DNA of 64,000 nt from Cololabis saira (GCF_033807715.1 NC_084592.1:24003501-24067500), one strand, 5' to 3'. Positions 33,606 to 46,578 are shown, counted from the first letter of the stretch. The notes: generated by a model from the letters alone, not told the origin. Numbers and translations: made by a program.

Positions 33606-36042
33606 GCTGTTAAACAATGGCATCTAACGCCAAATCACAATGCTGCCTAATGCGAAACCCAATAAAACTAATTAGATTTAGCGGCACATCCATGAGAGCA
33701 CCTATGTCCCAGGTGGATTGTTCAGAAACACCTTAGAATAAGGTGCATTTGGGCAAAATGTGTGGTGTCACTTTTATGTGAAATATCAAGAGAGCAAGAC
33801 AATTTGCTCCCAAGGGAGTTATATTATTACAGCAGATAAGTTCATCACTTGCGTCAGGAGAACTTACTTATGAGACAGCCACAGGCATGAAAAAGCTTCT
33901 ATCTTTGCTTGCCCAGGACTTCAGACTCCATGTCTGCCAGAAGTCCTTCTCCTTTCCTGGCCCCCACTGTGAGCTATTTGAACCCTCCCAGGTAATTCTG
34001 CTCTTGAAGTTCATTTGACTGTGCTTAAATCACCCTGACATCTGTCACTTTGCCAGTGGAAACCAATGACTGCACTCGCAGCTCATGATTGGGCATTGTG
34101 TGCTCACACACTACTTTGATTGCCAGGTTAAATTACGGGAAGTCTCTACCTCCAAACTGACAAAAATCAGACTGATTGGAGCAAGCAGGAATCAAAACCA
34201 AGAGCAGAATTACTCATGAGACTGAACATGTCTAACTTCAGAAGAGAAGAAGATACTCTTGTGTGTGCACAGAAGGGACTCTTGCGTAGGTAGAGAATGT
34301 AGAAAATACCATGTGGACTGGTCTCTTGGTGGGTAGCTCACTGTTTTGTTCTTCACGGGAGGGTTGATGCTGCAACAGCAAAATTTGTCTATGAGAATAA
34401 TCTACATTGCAACTGAGCTTGTTTTGTTGTGCTCCCAATATTTGGCATGAATGTTGCACCTTGCCAAGCATGGCTACCTCTAGCACTTATGGCTCACCTA
34501 CAGCACTAGCAAACGTTATCTGAGCCGGATGTGGCCCGATAGTAGTGATGGTACAAATATCACAAACTGACTTTTGTGGGACAGATGTGACTCAAAAGGG
34601 CCCACGAGAAAGCAGATATGGGCCATTTCAGGTGGACATGTTGCTGAATTCAGGCAGACACATTCACTCTTGGGTCTACTCAGTAAAGACCAAACTGTGG
34701 CTCATGTTTTAGCCACAAATCCTCTATCTGGATACCCTCTTCTTCCGTGTTAAGCCTTTCTGCTCCTTCCTGATGCAGCTTCTAACACATGCACACACAC
34801 ATATCAAACTGATCCTGCAAACACACATCCTGTTAAGCACACACACACATTGAAAGTGCTTTGTTCTGTCTCTGGAGACTGCACATCCAGCAGTCGCCTT
34901 CTGAAATGCAACCACCCCATGTATTGTGAAGTGACCTATGCAAGGAGTTAAAAATGTGCTGAATCTTTGAGAAGTTTAAAAATATGTTTTGAGCTTGGAT
35001 TATTCAGTAATACAGTAAAATAAGCTCCTAGAAAGTTTGACTGTAGATGATACAGTTATATAAAGTGCTCATTTTAAATGATTGCATGCTCTGCAAGCTA
35101 AGGCTTTAGCCTAGGGCTGTATAATGCTGCAGTTTAAAGATGCCTGTTTTGGAGTCGTTCAGCTTTCGTTTATAAGCATGCAGCATTTTAGAGGATTCTG
35201 GGAGGGGATTTTTGATAAGACGCTCATGCACCACTGACTTAAAGCGCTGAATAACTGTTAAAATTGGGTTTTTGTTTATCAATTTTTTTTTGGTTTTTTC
35301 AAAATTGAGCCTTTGACTTTTCCTAATGACGCTGACATTTTCCTCTTTTTTTGTGAAAAATTGTTTCAGATACCGGAAAGATTGTCATGTTATTTTTTCA
35401 TCACATTGATTTTACCCTCAGGATAAACTGTTGTGACATTTCATCAACTGTCATCCAAAGGTCAACATTTGTGAAGTTTTCCAAAATCGTATGTGTATGG
35501 CAATAAGTGCAACGCCTAACTTTTTTTCTTCTTTTTTTTATGTCAATCAAACATTGTAACGACTTGCTAACATCAGTTGCTTAAGGGTCTATTGTAACCG
35601 TAAACACGTTATCAAACTGAAACTAGCTTGCACCTGTGTGGATGTTTTGATATCAGGTTTGCAAATTTTCCTACAAGAAATAAATCCCTGCATGGTACTG
35701 CCAGTTCAACAACGGCTTCCCCATGGTCCATACAATCGCTTGCAAAGAGGAATATGTAATGTAATTGAGACCTAAAATGAAAAATTTACCCTATTCAGTT
35801 CCGTTTTCCCAGAGTTTAAGCCGGGGAAAAGTGATTATTCTTCTCCAATAGCTTCACATTTATCATCCAATTCCTCATTAACCTGTTCTCCCTCTGGGAT
35901 GCTGAGAGACAGAAAGAGAATATTGTGTGTGCATGTAGATACAGATTCTAGAAAAGCTGAGACTGAAAAAGAGTAAACACCACCACTGTCTAATGTGTGA
36001 GATGCAGTTGAAACACTGAACTTTGTGAAACCAAAAGCCTGA
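33606..36042. other. nothing recognised
   Basis: 2.4 kb without a supported feature. A ctagggctgtataatgctgc stretch at about 35111 resembles a hAT end, but no partner was found. Confidence 0.4.
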
Positions 36043-36350
36043 TATCCATCCATCTTTTTTCTTTTCTTTTTTTTTTTAATTATCCTTTAGGGACCCTGGA
36101 TAGTTCAGTGGGTTGAACTATGGGCTATAGTCCTTGTGCGGGCAGCGCAGGTCCGAGTCCCAGCCTGTCGCTCTATACTGCAATGCTTCCCCCCTCTCTC
36201 TACCTGCTTCCCGTCTACCTACTTTCTCAATAAAGGCCACTAGTGCCACAAAAACCTAAGATCCTTTACAGGGACACAGGGTGGAAGATTGGGCCTATCC
36301 AGCTGCCAATGGGAGAAAGGCAGGGTACTCTCTCTGGGCAGATCTCCCTG
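36043..36350 (-). mobile_element. L2-like tail repeat, split by a SINE
   Basis: In reverse orientation the tail (atccatccatc) and a T-rich stretch lie at 36043-36089. After the inserted SINE the body resumes at 36269: cagggacacagggtggaa, gcctatccagctgccaatgg, ggcagggta. The order matches the intact-looking copy at 54437-54600. Confidence 0.7.
36090..36260 (+). mobile_element. tRNA-derived SINE with 8-bp target duplication
   Basis: The SINE has an A-box (tagttcagtggg, 36101-36112) and a B-box (ggtccgagtcc, 36150-36160), spaced as in a RNA polymerase III promoter. A pyrimidine-rich body follows, then a ctcaataaaggccac tail region. It is flanked by identical octamers atccttta at 36082-36089 and 36261-36268. 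The length is 171 bp. It sits inside an older L2-like repeat. No functional tRNA structure is expected. Confidence 0.88.
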
Positions 36351-37232
36351 ACAACATTTCTGTCCATTAATGGTGAGTCTGCAATTCAAATGGCAAATCT
36401 CACTTAGATTTGCTCATCAAAAATTTAAAGCTGAATCAATACGTTTAATGATAAATCAATCATTTGTTTTGTGTAACGAGGGGCGGGTCTTACCGTCAAA
36501 TCACACATGACAGAATTTGCATCTGCAGACCGGCCCTTGAACACATCTTTAACATTTAGACAGGAGGCTTTTGACTTAACCAATGCTGTTGCGGTTAAAC
36601 AAGAAAACCGCAAAGTAAGTGTGCAAAGTAACAGGAAAAACCCTTCCATGATCATATGAAATATTGTTCTCTGGATTTTCAAAAATTAAGAACTTGTTGC
36701 ACCCTAAATCATTCTGGTGGTGTCAGAAAGCTCATAAAGACAAAAATGAATGTGTGTTTCAAAGAGAATCCTTCACTCCTGAGAAATATAAAAACTAAGC
36801 AAGAAAAGAGGATTAAAAGACACACAGGAAGGATGGTGAGGAGCGGAGAGACGAGGAGAGCTGGAAATGGATGGAGTCTAGCCTGAGGAGTGTTAGAAGT
36901 CTGGACCATTACATCACTGCTGCAGTGCCTGACAGTATGAACATTACCCCCCCCCCCCCCCCCAACCCCCTGTCTTCTGTTCTTCTGTCTCTTCACAGAG
37001 AAACGTATCATACCATCTGAGTTCTTCAGTTTTATTATTTGAAGAATATTCATTAAAGGCAATACTGTAATTTATAATTTAGTAATCAAACTAATAACTT
37101 TGGAGTAACAGTGAACATTGAAAATTAACCATGAAGCTGACATATAGCTCAAAATAGGTTCATCACTTTTTCCAACTGGAAGGTTTTCTGTTCTCACATT
37201 CCTTTGTCTAAGATGCAGTTTTATCTGGACAT
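36351..37232. other. nothing recognised except a C-run
   Basis: A (C)17 homopolymer lies at 36947-36963. No exon or other repeat was identified. Confidence 0.45.
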
Positions 37233-37700
37233 TTAAAACCTCTTAGTTCTAGTTGTAAAAAATACACTGCTCCAAAAGCATACGTATACAGTAATATCAA
37301 AAACAACACCGTCTTGCAATTGTACTTTTTTGTCAGAACATAATTGAAGGACTCTGGTCAAGGTCTTAAAGCGACACTTCATGATTCCACCGCTTGTAGA
37401 ACCACCTTTAAATGAAGTCCTCAGGCCCAAAGACATGAAGTAATCAGGCCCACAGCATCACCAATCCACCACCATGCTTGACAAGTAAGTGATTTGTGCT
37501 GATACGATGATTTTCATTTACAGTAAACATGGCCCAGTGCTTTATGGCCAAAAATCTTGGTTGGTCTCATCTGTAGAGGACTTTATTTAAGACATTTTGT
37601 TGTTTGTTCAGTTGCAGCTTTAAAAACATAGCCCATCATGCCATGTTCTCAGGTTTTCTTGTGACTCTCTTTTTTCTTTAAGATCATGTGCCTTTTCCTA
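37233..37700 (-). pseudogene. Tc1-like transposase fragment (lineage A, second copy)
   Basis: On the minus strand, broken frames retain a TDET trace, FGHKALGHVY and the YQHK-L-x-QAWWW region corresponding to [15 protein letters not shown]. The flanking sequence (ccaccaccatgcttgacaag, tggtctcatctgtagagga) is the common fish family also seen at 30370-30640. Several frameshifts are present; it is dead. Confidence 0.65.
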
Positions 37701-38692
37701 AAAAGTCTTCATTTCGTGGCTAAATGCCCCCCGCAACAACATTTTTTATAAAAATCTTGTTTTATAAAAGCCTGTTTCTCTATTGTTACATGCACCCCTG
37801 CAGATATTACTAGATACAGTCCGCAGCTACCGCAGTAACTAATTGGTTGTGAGGATGTGAAAATGTGATGAAAAATGGCTGGAAAACCCAGAGTTTGTGG
37901 GGTAGTTGAAACTACATCAATGAAATGAAAATGAATAAGAGGGTCACTGTCGTCTTTGTAAAACGTTCTTCAAACTGGGTTCAATGGGAACAGAGCCGGA
38001 TCTAAATCCAAACAACAGATGACTGATAGTTCCTTGGCAATTTGCTTAATTTCCTACTTCAGCCTCACTTCCACGGAGCACTATACTCCATCAACCGTGC
38101 CACTAACGGCAACCCTACAGCTAATGGCAGAGCTAATGGAGAGAAAAAAATGTACCCAAATCAGGATCTCCTTCCTTTCTGGTTCAACGGCCAGCTTGTG
38201 TGATGGAGGGTGAGGGGCAAATTAGCATGGAGAGGCTAAACAAACAGGAGAAGGTCAAACAGACCTGCTGGGAAATGTCGCTAAAGTTTTGCCTCATGAA
38301 GACAACAAGAGGAAGAGACAGAAGCAAGGCTTGGAAGTGTTGTGTTTGTACATGTTGTTGCTCAAAACAGACCGCTACCATCATCCGAAGGTAAACTGTT
38401 TGTCTCTGCAAGGCGGGAATGCTATAATCAATACAGTTAAATAAATATTTGATTTCCAAAATACTTTTTATTTGGTCGTGTCAGGTTTTAGGGATCACCC
38501 TCCAGCTTCACATTTCTGCTAAAGGGAGGGGATGTGGTGAAATGTGGTCCAAATGATCCAAATTAATTAAAAAATGTATTTCAAGGATTTCAAAAACCAC
38601 TTGGTAAGTTCAAGGTGGCAAGACACGGTCAAAGTTTAACAACAGAATCTCATTGCATAACAGAAAAGCAAAAATACTGACCAAAAAGTAGA
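37701..38692. other. nothing recognised
   Basis: No supported gene. The short frame at 38019-38213 has no recognisable feature. Confidence 0.4.
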
Positions 38693-38726
38693 AGGTCGCT
38701 TTGGATAAAAGCATCTGCTAAATGAC
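38693..38726 (+). mobile_element. SINE/LINE 3' end signature
   Basis: ggtcgctttggataaaagca followed by tctgctaaatgac is the conserved 3' end shared by several fish retroposons. The AGT/AGC array begins a few bases later, so the array probably grew from this tail. Confidence 0.7.
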
Positions 38727-38730
38727 AGTC

Positions 38731-38774
38731 TTAGCAGTAGCGATAGTAGCAGTAGCAGTAGTAGCAGTAATATC
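38731..38774. repeat. AGT/AGC trinucleotide array, left part
   Basis: A short left segment of the trinucleotide array, cut off from the main array by the element at 38775-39270. Confidence 0.85.
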
Positions 38775-39270
38775 AAGGCTGGATTATGGTTCTGCATTAC
38801 ATCAACGCAGAGCACACGCCGTTGCCATGACGCCGTCGTGAACCCTCCGGGCTTCTCCGTCAATCCATTTTGCGGCGGTGCAATACCCCCCGAGAGCGCT
38901 AGGGGGGTGCGATCTTTTCCTGAATGATTTATCCGACTTTTCCGGTCACAGTGAATCAAAGAGATAAGGACAACTATTGTGCAAAAAAAACAAACAAAAA
39001 AAATCACACACACACGAAGAAAAGAGCGCTGAAGTTTCACGACTGCTTCACAAACCGGAACGGGAAATGCGTTGTTACCAAGCAAACCAATCACAGCCCT
39101 CTCGGTCTGCGTTGGGTCTGCGTCGCCTCGACGCGTAGTTACAATTTTTGGGAGGTGCGCGTCAGGCATGGCGTGCATCGTGGCATGTGGCGTGGGGTGC
39201 GTGTCGCGGCGCAATCTGCGGTGCACGCTCGGCCTCGATTTAATAATATAATATAATAATCCAGGCTTTA
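38775..39270. mobile_element. TTATGGTTCCGCG-family element inside the trinucleotide array
   Basis: The ends aaggctggattatggttctg and (reverse complement) taaagcctggattatt are inverted. Both flanks are AGT/AGC repeat. The interior is CpG-rich and includes a near-palindrome (ccccccgagagcgctagggg) at about 38886. There is no transposase. Confidence 0.7.
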
Positions 39271-39605
39271 GTAGCCGTAGTAGCAGTAGCAGTAGTAGTA
39301 GCAGTAGCGGCAGCAGTAGCAGTAGTAGTAGTAGTAGCAGTAGTAGTAGTGGCAGTAGTGGCAACAGTAGCAGTAGTAGTAGTAGTAACAGCAGCAGTAG
39401 TAATAGCAGTAGAAGTAGTGCTCAGTAGTAGTAGCAGTAGAAGTAGTATTAGTAGCAGTAGTAGTAGTAGCCTAGCAGTAGTAGTAGCAGTAAAAGTAGT
39501 GTTAGTAGCAGTAGTAGTAGTGGTAGTAGCAGTAGTAGTATTAGTAGCAGTAGTAGTAGTCGTAGCAGCAGCAGTAGTAGTAGTAGCAGTAGTAGCAGTA
39601 GCAGC

Positions 39606-39646
<41 letters not shown>

Positions 39647-40241
39647 CCTAGCAGTAGTAGTAAAAGTAGTAGTAGTAGCAGTAGTAGCAGTAGCTCCAGC
39701 AGTAGCAGTAGTAGTAGTAGTAGCCTAGCAGTAGTAGTAGCAGTAAAAGTAGCAGTAGTAGCAGCAGCAGCAGTAGTAGCAGCAGCAGTAGTAGCAGTAG
39801 TAGTAGCAGTAGTAGCAGCAGTAGCAGCAGTAGTAGTAGTAGTAGTAGTAGCCTAGCAGTAGTAGTAGCAGTAAAAGTAGTATTAGTAGCAGTAGTAGTA
39901 GTAGTAGTAGTAGCAGTAGTAGCAGTAGTAGTACCTGTAGTAGTAGCAGTAGTAGCAGTAGTAGCAGTAGTAGTAGTAGTGGTAGCAGTAGTAGCAGTAG
40001 TATTAGTAGCAGTATTGGCAGTAGCAGTAGTATTAGTAGCAGTAGTAGTAGCAGTAGTAGCAGTAGTATTAGTAGCAGTAGTAGTAGCAGTAGTATTAGT
40101 AGCAGTATTAGCAGTAGCAGTAGTAGTAGCAGCAGTAGTAGTAGCAGCAGTAGCAACAGCAGTAGTAATATTAGTAGCAGTAGTAGTAGTCGTAGCAGCA
40201 GTAGTAGTAGTAGTAGCAGTAGCAGTAGCACCAGTAGCAGC

Positions 40242-40291
<50 letters not shown>

Positions 40292-40765
40292 CCTAGCAGT
40301 AGTAGTAGCCTAGCAGTAGTATTCGTAGCAGTAGTAGCAGTAAAAGTAGCAGTAGTAGTAGTAGTAGCAGTACAAGTAATATTAGTAGCAGTAGTAGTAG
40401 CAGTAGGAGTAGCAGCAGTAGTAGTAGTATTAGTTGCAGTAGTAGTAGTAGTAGCAGTAGTTGCAGTAGTAGTAGTAGCAGCAGTAGTAGTAGTAGCAGC
40501 AGTAGCAGTAGCAGCAGTAGTAGTAGTAGTAGCCTAGCAGTTGTAGTAGCAGTAAAAGTAGTATTAGTAGCAGTAGTAGTAGTAGTAGTATCAGTAGCGG
40601 CAGCAGTAAAAGTAGCAGTAGTAGCAGTAGTAGCAGTAGTATTAGTAGCAGTAGTAGTAGCAGTAGTATCAGTAGCGGCAGCAGTAAAAGTAGCAGTAGC
40701 AGTGGTAGTAGCAGTAGTAGTAGTAGTAGCAACAGTAGTAGTAGCAGTAGTATTAGTAGTAGTTA
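39271..40765. repeat. AGT/AGC trinucleotide array, about 1.5 kb
   Basis: Almost continuous tag/cag triplets make up the array. It has recurrent variant triplets (att, aaa, gcg) and a repeated marker tagcctagcagtagtag at about 39469, 39644, 39720, 39850, 40290, 40305 and 40531. The marker points to a higher-order repeat produced by segmental duplication. The poly-Leu, poly-Val and poly-Ser frames through it are not genes. Confidence 0.97.
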
Positions 40766-42265
40766 TTATTACTTATTTTACCCACCCTTTATACAAAACG
40801 ATATAGTCATATATGCAGGTCAATGGATTACTGCAAGAAACCTTTGTCAATTATTATAATATGAAGTTACATTCACAAATGACACTCAAAACCTGACTAT
40901 ACAAAAATAACGCCTTATTCAAAACCTCCTCTAGAGGCAGCATCAACGTCTCTGGGTTCTGAGGCATCTTGAATAAACCATCACATTTGAATAGAATTTG
41001 ATGTATTTTGATCTTGCAAGTTTTTTTTTTCTTCTGTGCATGAGTGTATGTGGGAGTGGTGATAACTGGTGAAGGGTGCACTCACCCTCACACATACCCA
41101 TGCAGTTTTAAACCAGACAATGAAAAGGCACAACCTGCACCCATGACAAAGGCATAACTAAGGAAGGACAGGGTGCGGGTTCTGGACCGGTCTCCCGAGG
41201 AAAAAGTGAAATATACGGGCTTCATACTGACTGCAAGGAAATAAAAATGAAAGTAACTCTAAGAATAACATTATTGTTTTTTTGTGTTTTTTTTTACTGC
41301 TTTAAAACTATTTGTCCCAAATATTTTCTTATTTCCGGTTGTACCGAAGGAGACACTTTGACATGAAAGCAGCTCCTTTCTGAGACAATGTTTTGTATTA
41401 AATATTTTACATTTGATGTCACTGTGTTAGTATTCACACACAGACAAAAACATATCTCAAGTTATTAAGGAAGCTGCACAGAGCCATTACTAACCAACCT
41501 CGAGAGAATATGCTGCTTGATCGTAAACATATAAAAATGCAAAGGATCTGAAGTTGTACTGAACCCTTTTGAATTTTCTGTTCCAACTGGCAGAGAGGTG
41601 ACCAGACTTGACAGCAGAAATTAATTTGAGAAAACAGAGTGATACTATAGGGTCTCGGTTGGTGGGTATAATGTGCCTTTCCACTCTGCACCTGAACCAA
41701 GTGCAAGTGGCACTGGCCCATTAGAGAGAAATGGGGGGGGGGAAAGAGTGTCTGGGACTGTCTAGACATGCACACACACGCACACACTACCGGCAGAGAC
41801 CGTTGTTTTCATACTCAGGATCTCAATACAGAAATACTACACGGGTGAAACAAACAAGTTAGTCTGCATGGATGTGGCTTGTGGAGTATTCATTACGCCA
41901 ATACACTTGAATCTTCAGGAATGTAAAAAGACAACCTAGCATCATACGGTGACGAGGATAAAAAGAGAAAAGGTGAGACGAATGAGCAATTCTTGGGGTT
42001 TTGGGAAGGGGGGGGGGGGTTTCTTTCCCGTTGCTGCTGCTGGTGCTACAATTAGACATCAATTGTGCCTAAATGAAATGGCACAATGACGCAGCATCTT
42101 TCCAACTGCACCCTGAGGCATGCAGTGCAGACGGGAGGAAACAGGAGACAAAAGAAAAAGAGAAGGGGGGGGGGGCTCGGAGACTCACCTGGCTAGATGA
42201 AATGATGCTTGTGGCTCAGAAGAAAGGACAACATCTGAAACCTGAAAGGAAGGATGAGGACGGGG
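40766..42265. other. nothing recognised except short homopolymers
   Basis: G-runs lie at about 41730-41740, 42008-42019 and 42166-42175. No supported exon was found; the 117-codon minus frame at 41434-41787 has no recognisable domain. Confidence 0.4.
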
Positions 42266-42295
42266 GGGAGAGAGAGAGAGAGAGAGAGAGAGATT
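42266..42295. repeat. (GA)n microsatellite
   Basis: About 13 GA units follow a G-rich stretch. Confidence 0.93.
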
Positions 42296-44370
42296 AGACA
42301 TTGCTTCTAGTATTGTGGTAATGCGGTGGCAGGTGACACTTCAGTAAAGACACAAACACACACAATTTGTATGTGTTATATGATGGAGAAGAAGCGGCAG
42401 AGGCAGAGGTGTGAAAAAAGATGCCAATAAGAAGCTGAGACGGGAGAGTATGATGAACCGTGGCTCACAATCAGCTGGGGACGGGCAGGAAGCCCAGTAA
42501 AGGCTGGTGACAGTACACAAGAGGGAAAAAAAAAGATCAAGTGACAGAAAGAACACAAGAGCTATCAGTGAGATTGTGTGTGTCTGGGTTCGTGTCTATG
42601 CCTGTTAAATGCACAAATGCAGTCAAACACCAACAGGCAACAGGCTCTACCCTTCTCCTTCACACTCTCACAACAAGCAGGGCCATCCATCACACAAAAC
42701 CAGAGAAAATAGCAAACACGCACTGATTTAAGTCTCACACCCAATCACGAGAATTAGATGAACTACACCTGCCCCTTTCTTTTCCTGGTTTCTATAAAAA
42801 GCCCCCATAAAATCAGTTTCTCTTTCACACATTCATGCACTTGACCAGATTGGAAGATAGCCACACCCCCACCAACCGTATGTGGGTGTCCCCATTTTCT
42901 GAAATAACTGCTAGGAAAATAACAGCGTTGGAATTGTGTTTTGCAGGTGATTTGATGGTATTATGAACCGGTTATGTGAGATCCTGCACCCCCTCTTTGA
43001 CCTTAGCTTGAGCTACATCTGGCCTGGAAGAGTACAGAGCTCCCCAATCATTCCACATCATGAAAATCTGCTGCAAGCCCTCCACAAGAAAGCAAAGAAG
43101 AACCTTTCCTCTGTGTACTAATCAGATTAATCAGACTCTCATGTCTCATGTCAGGATTTCTTCAAAAATACTGAGAAGGGAATATTAACCAAAAAGAAGG
43201 ACGAGGAATCAATCATCAATCACTGCCTTTATCTTGACAGCAGTCTCTGGACTTGCCGGAAATGCGCATTAAATCAGTCTACATTACCAATTAGTTAATT
43301 TGTCATTAAGAAAAGGCAGACATGATTTTACATTCAATCTGTAAATTTAATTGAACCAGAGACCTAATGTGTCAGTCAAAACCATCAGTGGGTCATTTGT
43401 TAAATGTCTGTGCACGTTCCCTCATCCATCAAATGCCAGTCTGCATCTGTCCAGAATGAAGGCTTAATGAGGCAGGAAGGCAACAGTTTTCTTTTTTATA
43501 TTCTTTATACCGTAGTGTCTGTCTAAATTTCAGTCATCATTTAAGCTTCACTCACTTGCATGAAAACTTCAGCGACCTGACGTTTCACCTCTAATGAAAA
43601 GCAGCTCCAGGATCCTTTCTCATCTTTTTACCTCAAAAGGCTTTAGAGAACAATAAATATACAAACGTGCAATTTCAAACCATTCGTAGTAATGTGAACT
43701 CGCTGTACGAGCAAACATCAGCCGTCGGACATTCTTCATGTGACACGATGGCTTACAGAAACTAGTGGTGACTTGGCTGCGATCCCTCTTCCAGCGCCTG
43801 TGTTAACCTTTACAGTTTCCCTGTGACAGCATCTCAGTAAGCTGTCCTGCACAGCTTTTTGCCCGTCATGCTGTTATTACCAGGAGCTTTTCTTAATCTG
43901 ATTAAATGGAGTTTGACAAAGACACTGGATTCCACACATGAAGAACCTCACAACTAACCCATCAAACCAGTCATGGTGTCACAAAAAATTATTTCCTCCA
44001 CACGAAAGGTTTAATTTTTACCTGCAGAAGGGGGCCTGTTTTGAAAATACACACGAGGTTCAAGGACTGAGAGCGGATTTTGTTTTACCGTAGGTAGAAT
44101 TTGGTGTTTAATTCTCTTGATTTTCAAAAAGGTCTACAAATTGTAGATGATGGATTTCTATGAGTTAAAGGGACACTTGTCTTTTAATGATCCCTCACCC
44201 ACCTAATCTTGAATTCAATGATGAATGGAATTTTGTCATTTCATTTTGGTCCTGTGAACAAGATGACATTTCAAACCGTAATGATCTTTTCGGCTAAGAA
44301 CCAAACGCATTGCTGTTTCTGTCAGGGATTAAAACCTAAACTAGCCTTTTTAGCCACTTGCCTTTAAGTG
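42296..44370. other. nothing recognised
   Basis: 2 kb of unique-looking sequence with no supported feature. Confidence 0.4.
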
Positions 44371-44590
44371 TTAAAGGCAGGGTAAGTGATTTTTGGATGA
44401 CGTCACATCTGAGTCAGCCCCTTCCTCCCCGTCCCTCCAGTGTTACCATGAACTCTCCCTAATCCCCCCCTCCAACATCATATGAACGAGCATGAGCACA
44501 GACCTTCGCCTTGACCGTGATCGGCTGGAACGATGTTTGTTATTGTTTAGCCCCCTACACACACACACACACTGTGTGATTCTGGTTTAT
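44371..44590 (+). mobile_element. TTAA-type MITE, left part, with a CRE palindrome
   Basis: It starts ttaaaggcagggtaagtgat, a common fish MITE end. It contains tgacgtca at 44398-44405 and a CpG-poor, C-rich interior with an eight-unit CA tract. The matching right end was not found nearby, so the copy is truncated. The related right end occurs at 58056. Confidence 0.6.
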
Positions 44591-46570
44591 GGAGCCGAGG
44601 CTGCGTATGAGCACAAGGTTTTAACAGACGGTGGTGAGATATTCACTTGATGTAGAAAAAAGGGTTCTGGGTTACAGCTGCTGGGAATTACTTGCCCCAC
44701 TATTCAAGCTCAACATCAGGGATTGTGGGCATTTACTGTCAGCCACAATCACAGCAGATATCTTGTTTTACATCTACAAGAAACAAATGTACTGTAACTG
44801 CAACTCCAGGTTGTGAGACATCGCTTGTTCGCCAGCTGTGAAATAACTATAATTTGCCATCATGTCAAAGGCCACACTGCTTTATACCATCGGTGACAAA
44901 AGAAAGAAAAGGTTTCCATGAGGACTAAAATCAGCCAGCTAACAGAAACTAAATGCAAATGTTAGGTTTTGTTCGAATGGATTGGTGCTGAATACCGGCT
45001 TCAACCTCAAAAAATCTGAATGCAATAACGAGCAGCGGAGACAGCTTAAACATGATTAAATGAATTCTGATCACAGAAAATTTTCCAAAACTCTAACTAA
45101 AATTGAACCTTATTTTCTAAGAATACTAGAACTGTTACTGAAAATTTACTAAGTATCTTTCAAAGCAGGCTTGTCAAAACAAGACAGAACATGTCATCAT
45201 TCTCTGTATTTTTCTAAAAGACATATTACAATAAATAGAGAAACACTGTCAAGCACAAAGACAGTCCCTCTGGTAAGAACACATGCTGCCGTCTCAGGAA
45301 GGGGACCAAAGCTCCTTACGGCAAGAGGATACGCACAACAGGAGGCAGCGAGACAAAGAAAGCACACACATAACTGGGGTGAAGAAAAGGCCAAGAGGAA
45401 AGTAGAAACTAAAAAGAGAGAGCACATGGAGCCAGTGCACAACAGCGTAGCTCTCTGTCCCTTTGTCACCAACGAAACCCAAGGTGCTTGGTTTTTTTTT
45501 TTCTTATCTTCATTTGGACAGATCGAATGAAAGTCTCATGTTGGGGTCAGGAAAACTCTGTGTGGCCTGTCTTGGTTCAAAGCTGGTAAATAATGTTTGT
45601 TGGTTTCAGATCTAAATTCATATTTCAACCCAGTCACCTAATGTGATATGTGTGTGTTCGACCCCTTTAAAGTGGGTGTAAGACAAAGTAATTAACGCAG
45701 TAACTACATTCATATAAAAAAAAAAGAAAAGAAAACTACAAACATCAGGGTACAGCCAGTTGAACGTTTTTTACGTGGCACATAAAAGGTTTTACTGGAC
45801 AGCTTTAATCAAGTCTGTGTTTACTGAGATGAGCGTATTTTTACTTTGACCCTCTGTTCTGGGATCCTTCCACAGCAGAATCCTCAGCGGGCCTTTATCA
45901 GCAGAGCCTATGTCATCCTTGTTGCTAGGCAACAGCAAAGCCAAATACATGGCAGCAAAAATCAAACCCGGCATTCTAGAACATTTTAACACGGATGTCA
46001 CGAGAGGGTGACCGAGGATACATCATAACGCTGATGCCTTGTGACATCATCGACGCACCAGAACACATTATGTTTTTGTAGGCTTATGGTTTGCTGCAAA
46101 GTTGAAACTCAAAGTTAAACTTTGTGTGGTGTTTTTGAGTCTTGAATGTTTCTTCCATGTGTTTTCTCGGGATAACATTCATCCGTGTGTCACGTTGCAC
46201 CATTTTATCCTCAGAATGTCTCAGATGTTGCTGAGATCTTGGAAAAAATGTGGGGCACAGACATCCAGTTGGTTCAGCCCGTCTGCTGGGTGGCGATGGG
46301 AAGATGTGGGCCCAGCTCTTAGGCTGGACATGTTTTCAGAAATGACGGCCACCAGCAAGTGTGATGGTTGATTATTCATTTGTTTTGTCCACATGGAGCT
46401 CTAATGACTCGTACTTCTTGTGGCACAATGTTGCATTTCATGAAACTGGCAGAAAATACTGGCTTAACAAACATTGTGCAATGAGGACTGTCAAAGCGTA
46501 AAAAAAAAAAGAAAGAAAACAACTTACAAGTTTCCTGCTCACCTGCCAAGCTGAGCCAATTAGCCCAGTG
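44591..46570. other. nothing firmly recognised; one X-box-like site
   Basis: gttgctaggcaac at 45921-45933 fits an RFX X-box with a 1-bp spacer when read on the minus strand (gttgcc-t-agcaac). Open frames at 45171-45530 and 46102-46371 have no recognisable domains. No exon is supported. Confidence 0.4.
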
Positions 46571-46578
46571 TTATAATT

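Noticed and set aside
36090..36170. tRNA gene
   Set aside because: A- and B-boxes are present, but it continues into a SINE body and tail, is flanked by a target duplication, and lacks an evident cloverleaf.
38636..40732. Poly-Leu, poly-Val and poly-Ser open frames up to 242 codons
   Set aside because: They are translations of the AGT/AGC trinucleotide array on both strands and have no start context or conserved domain.
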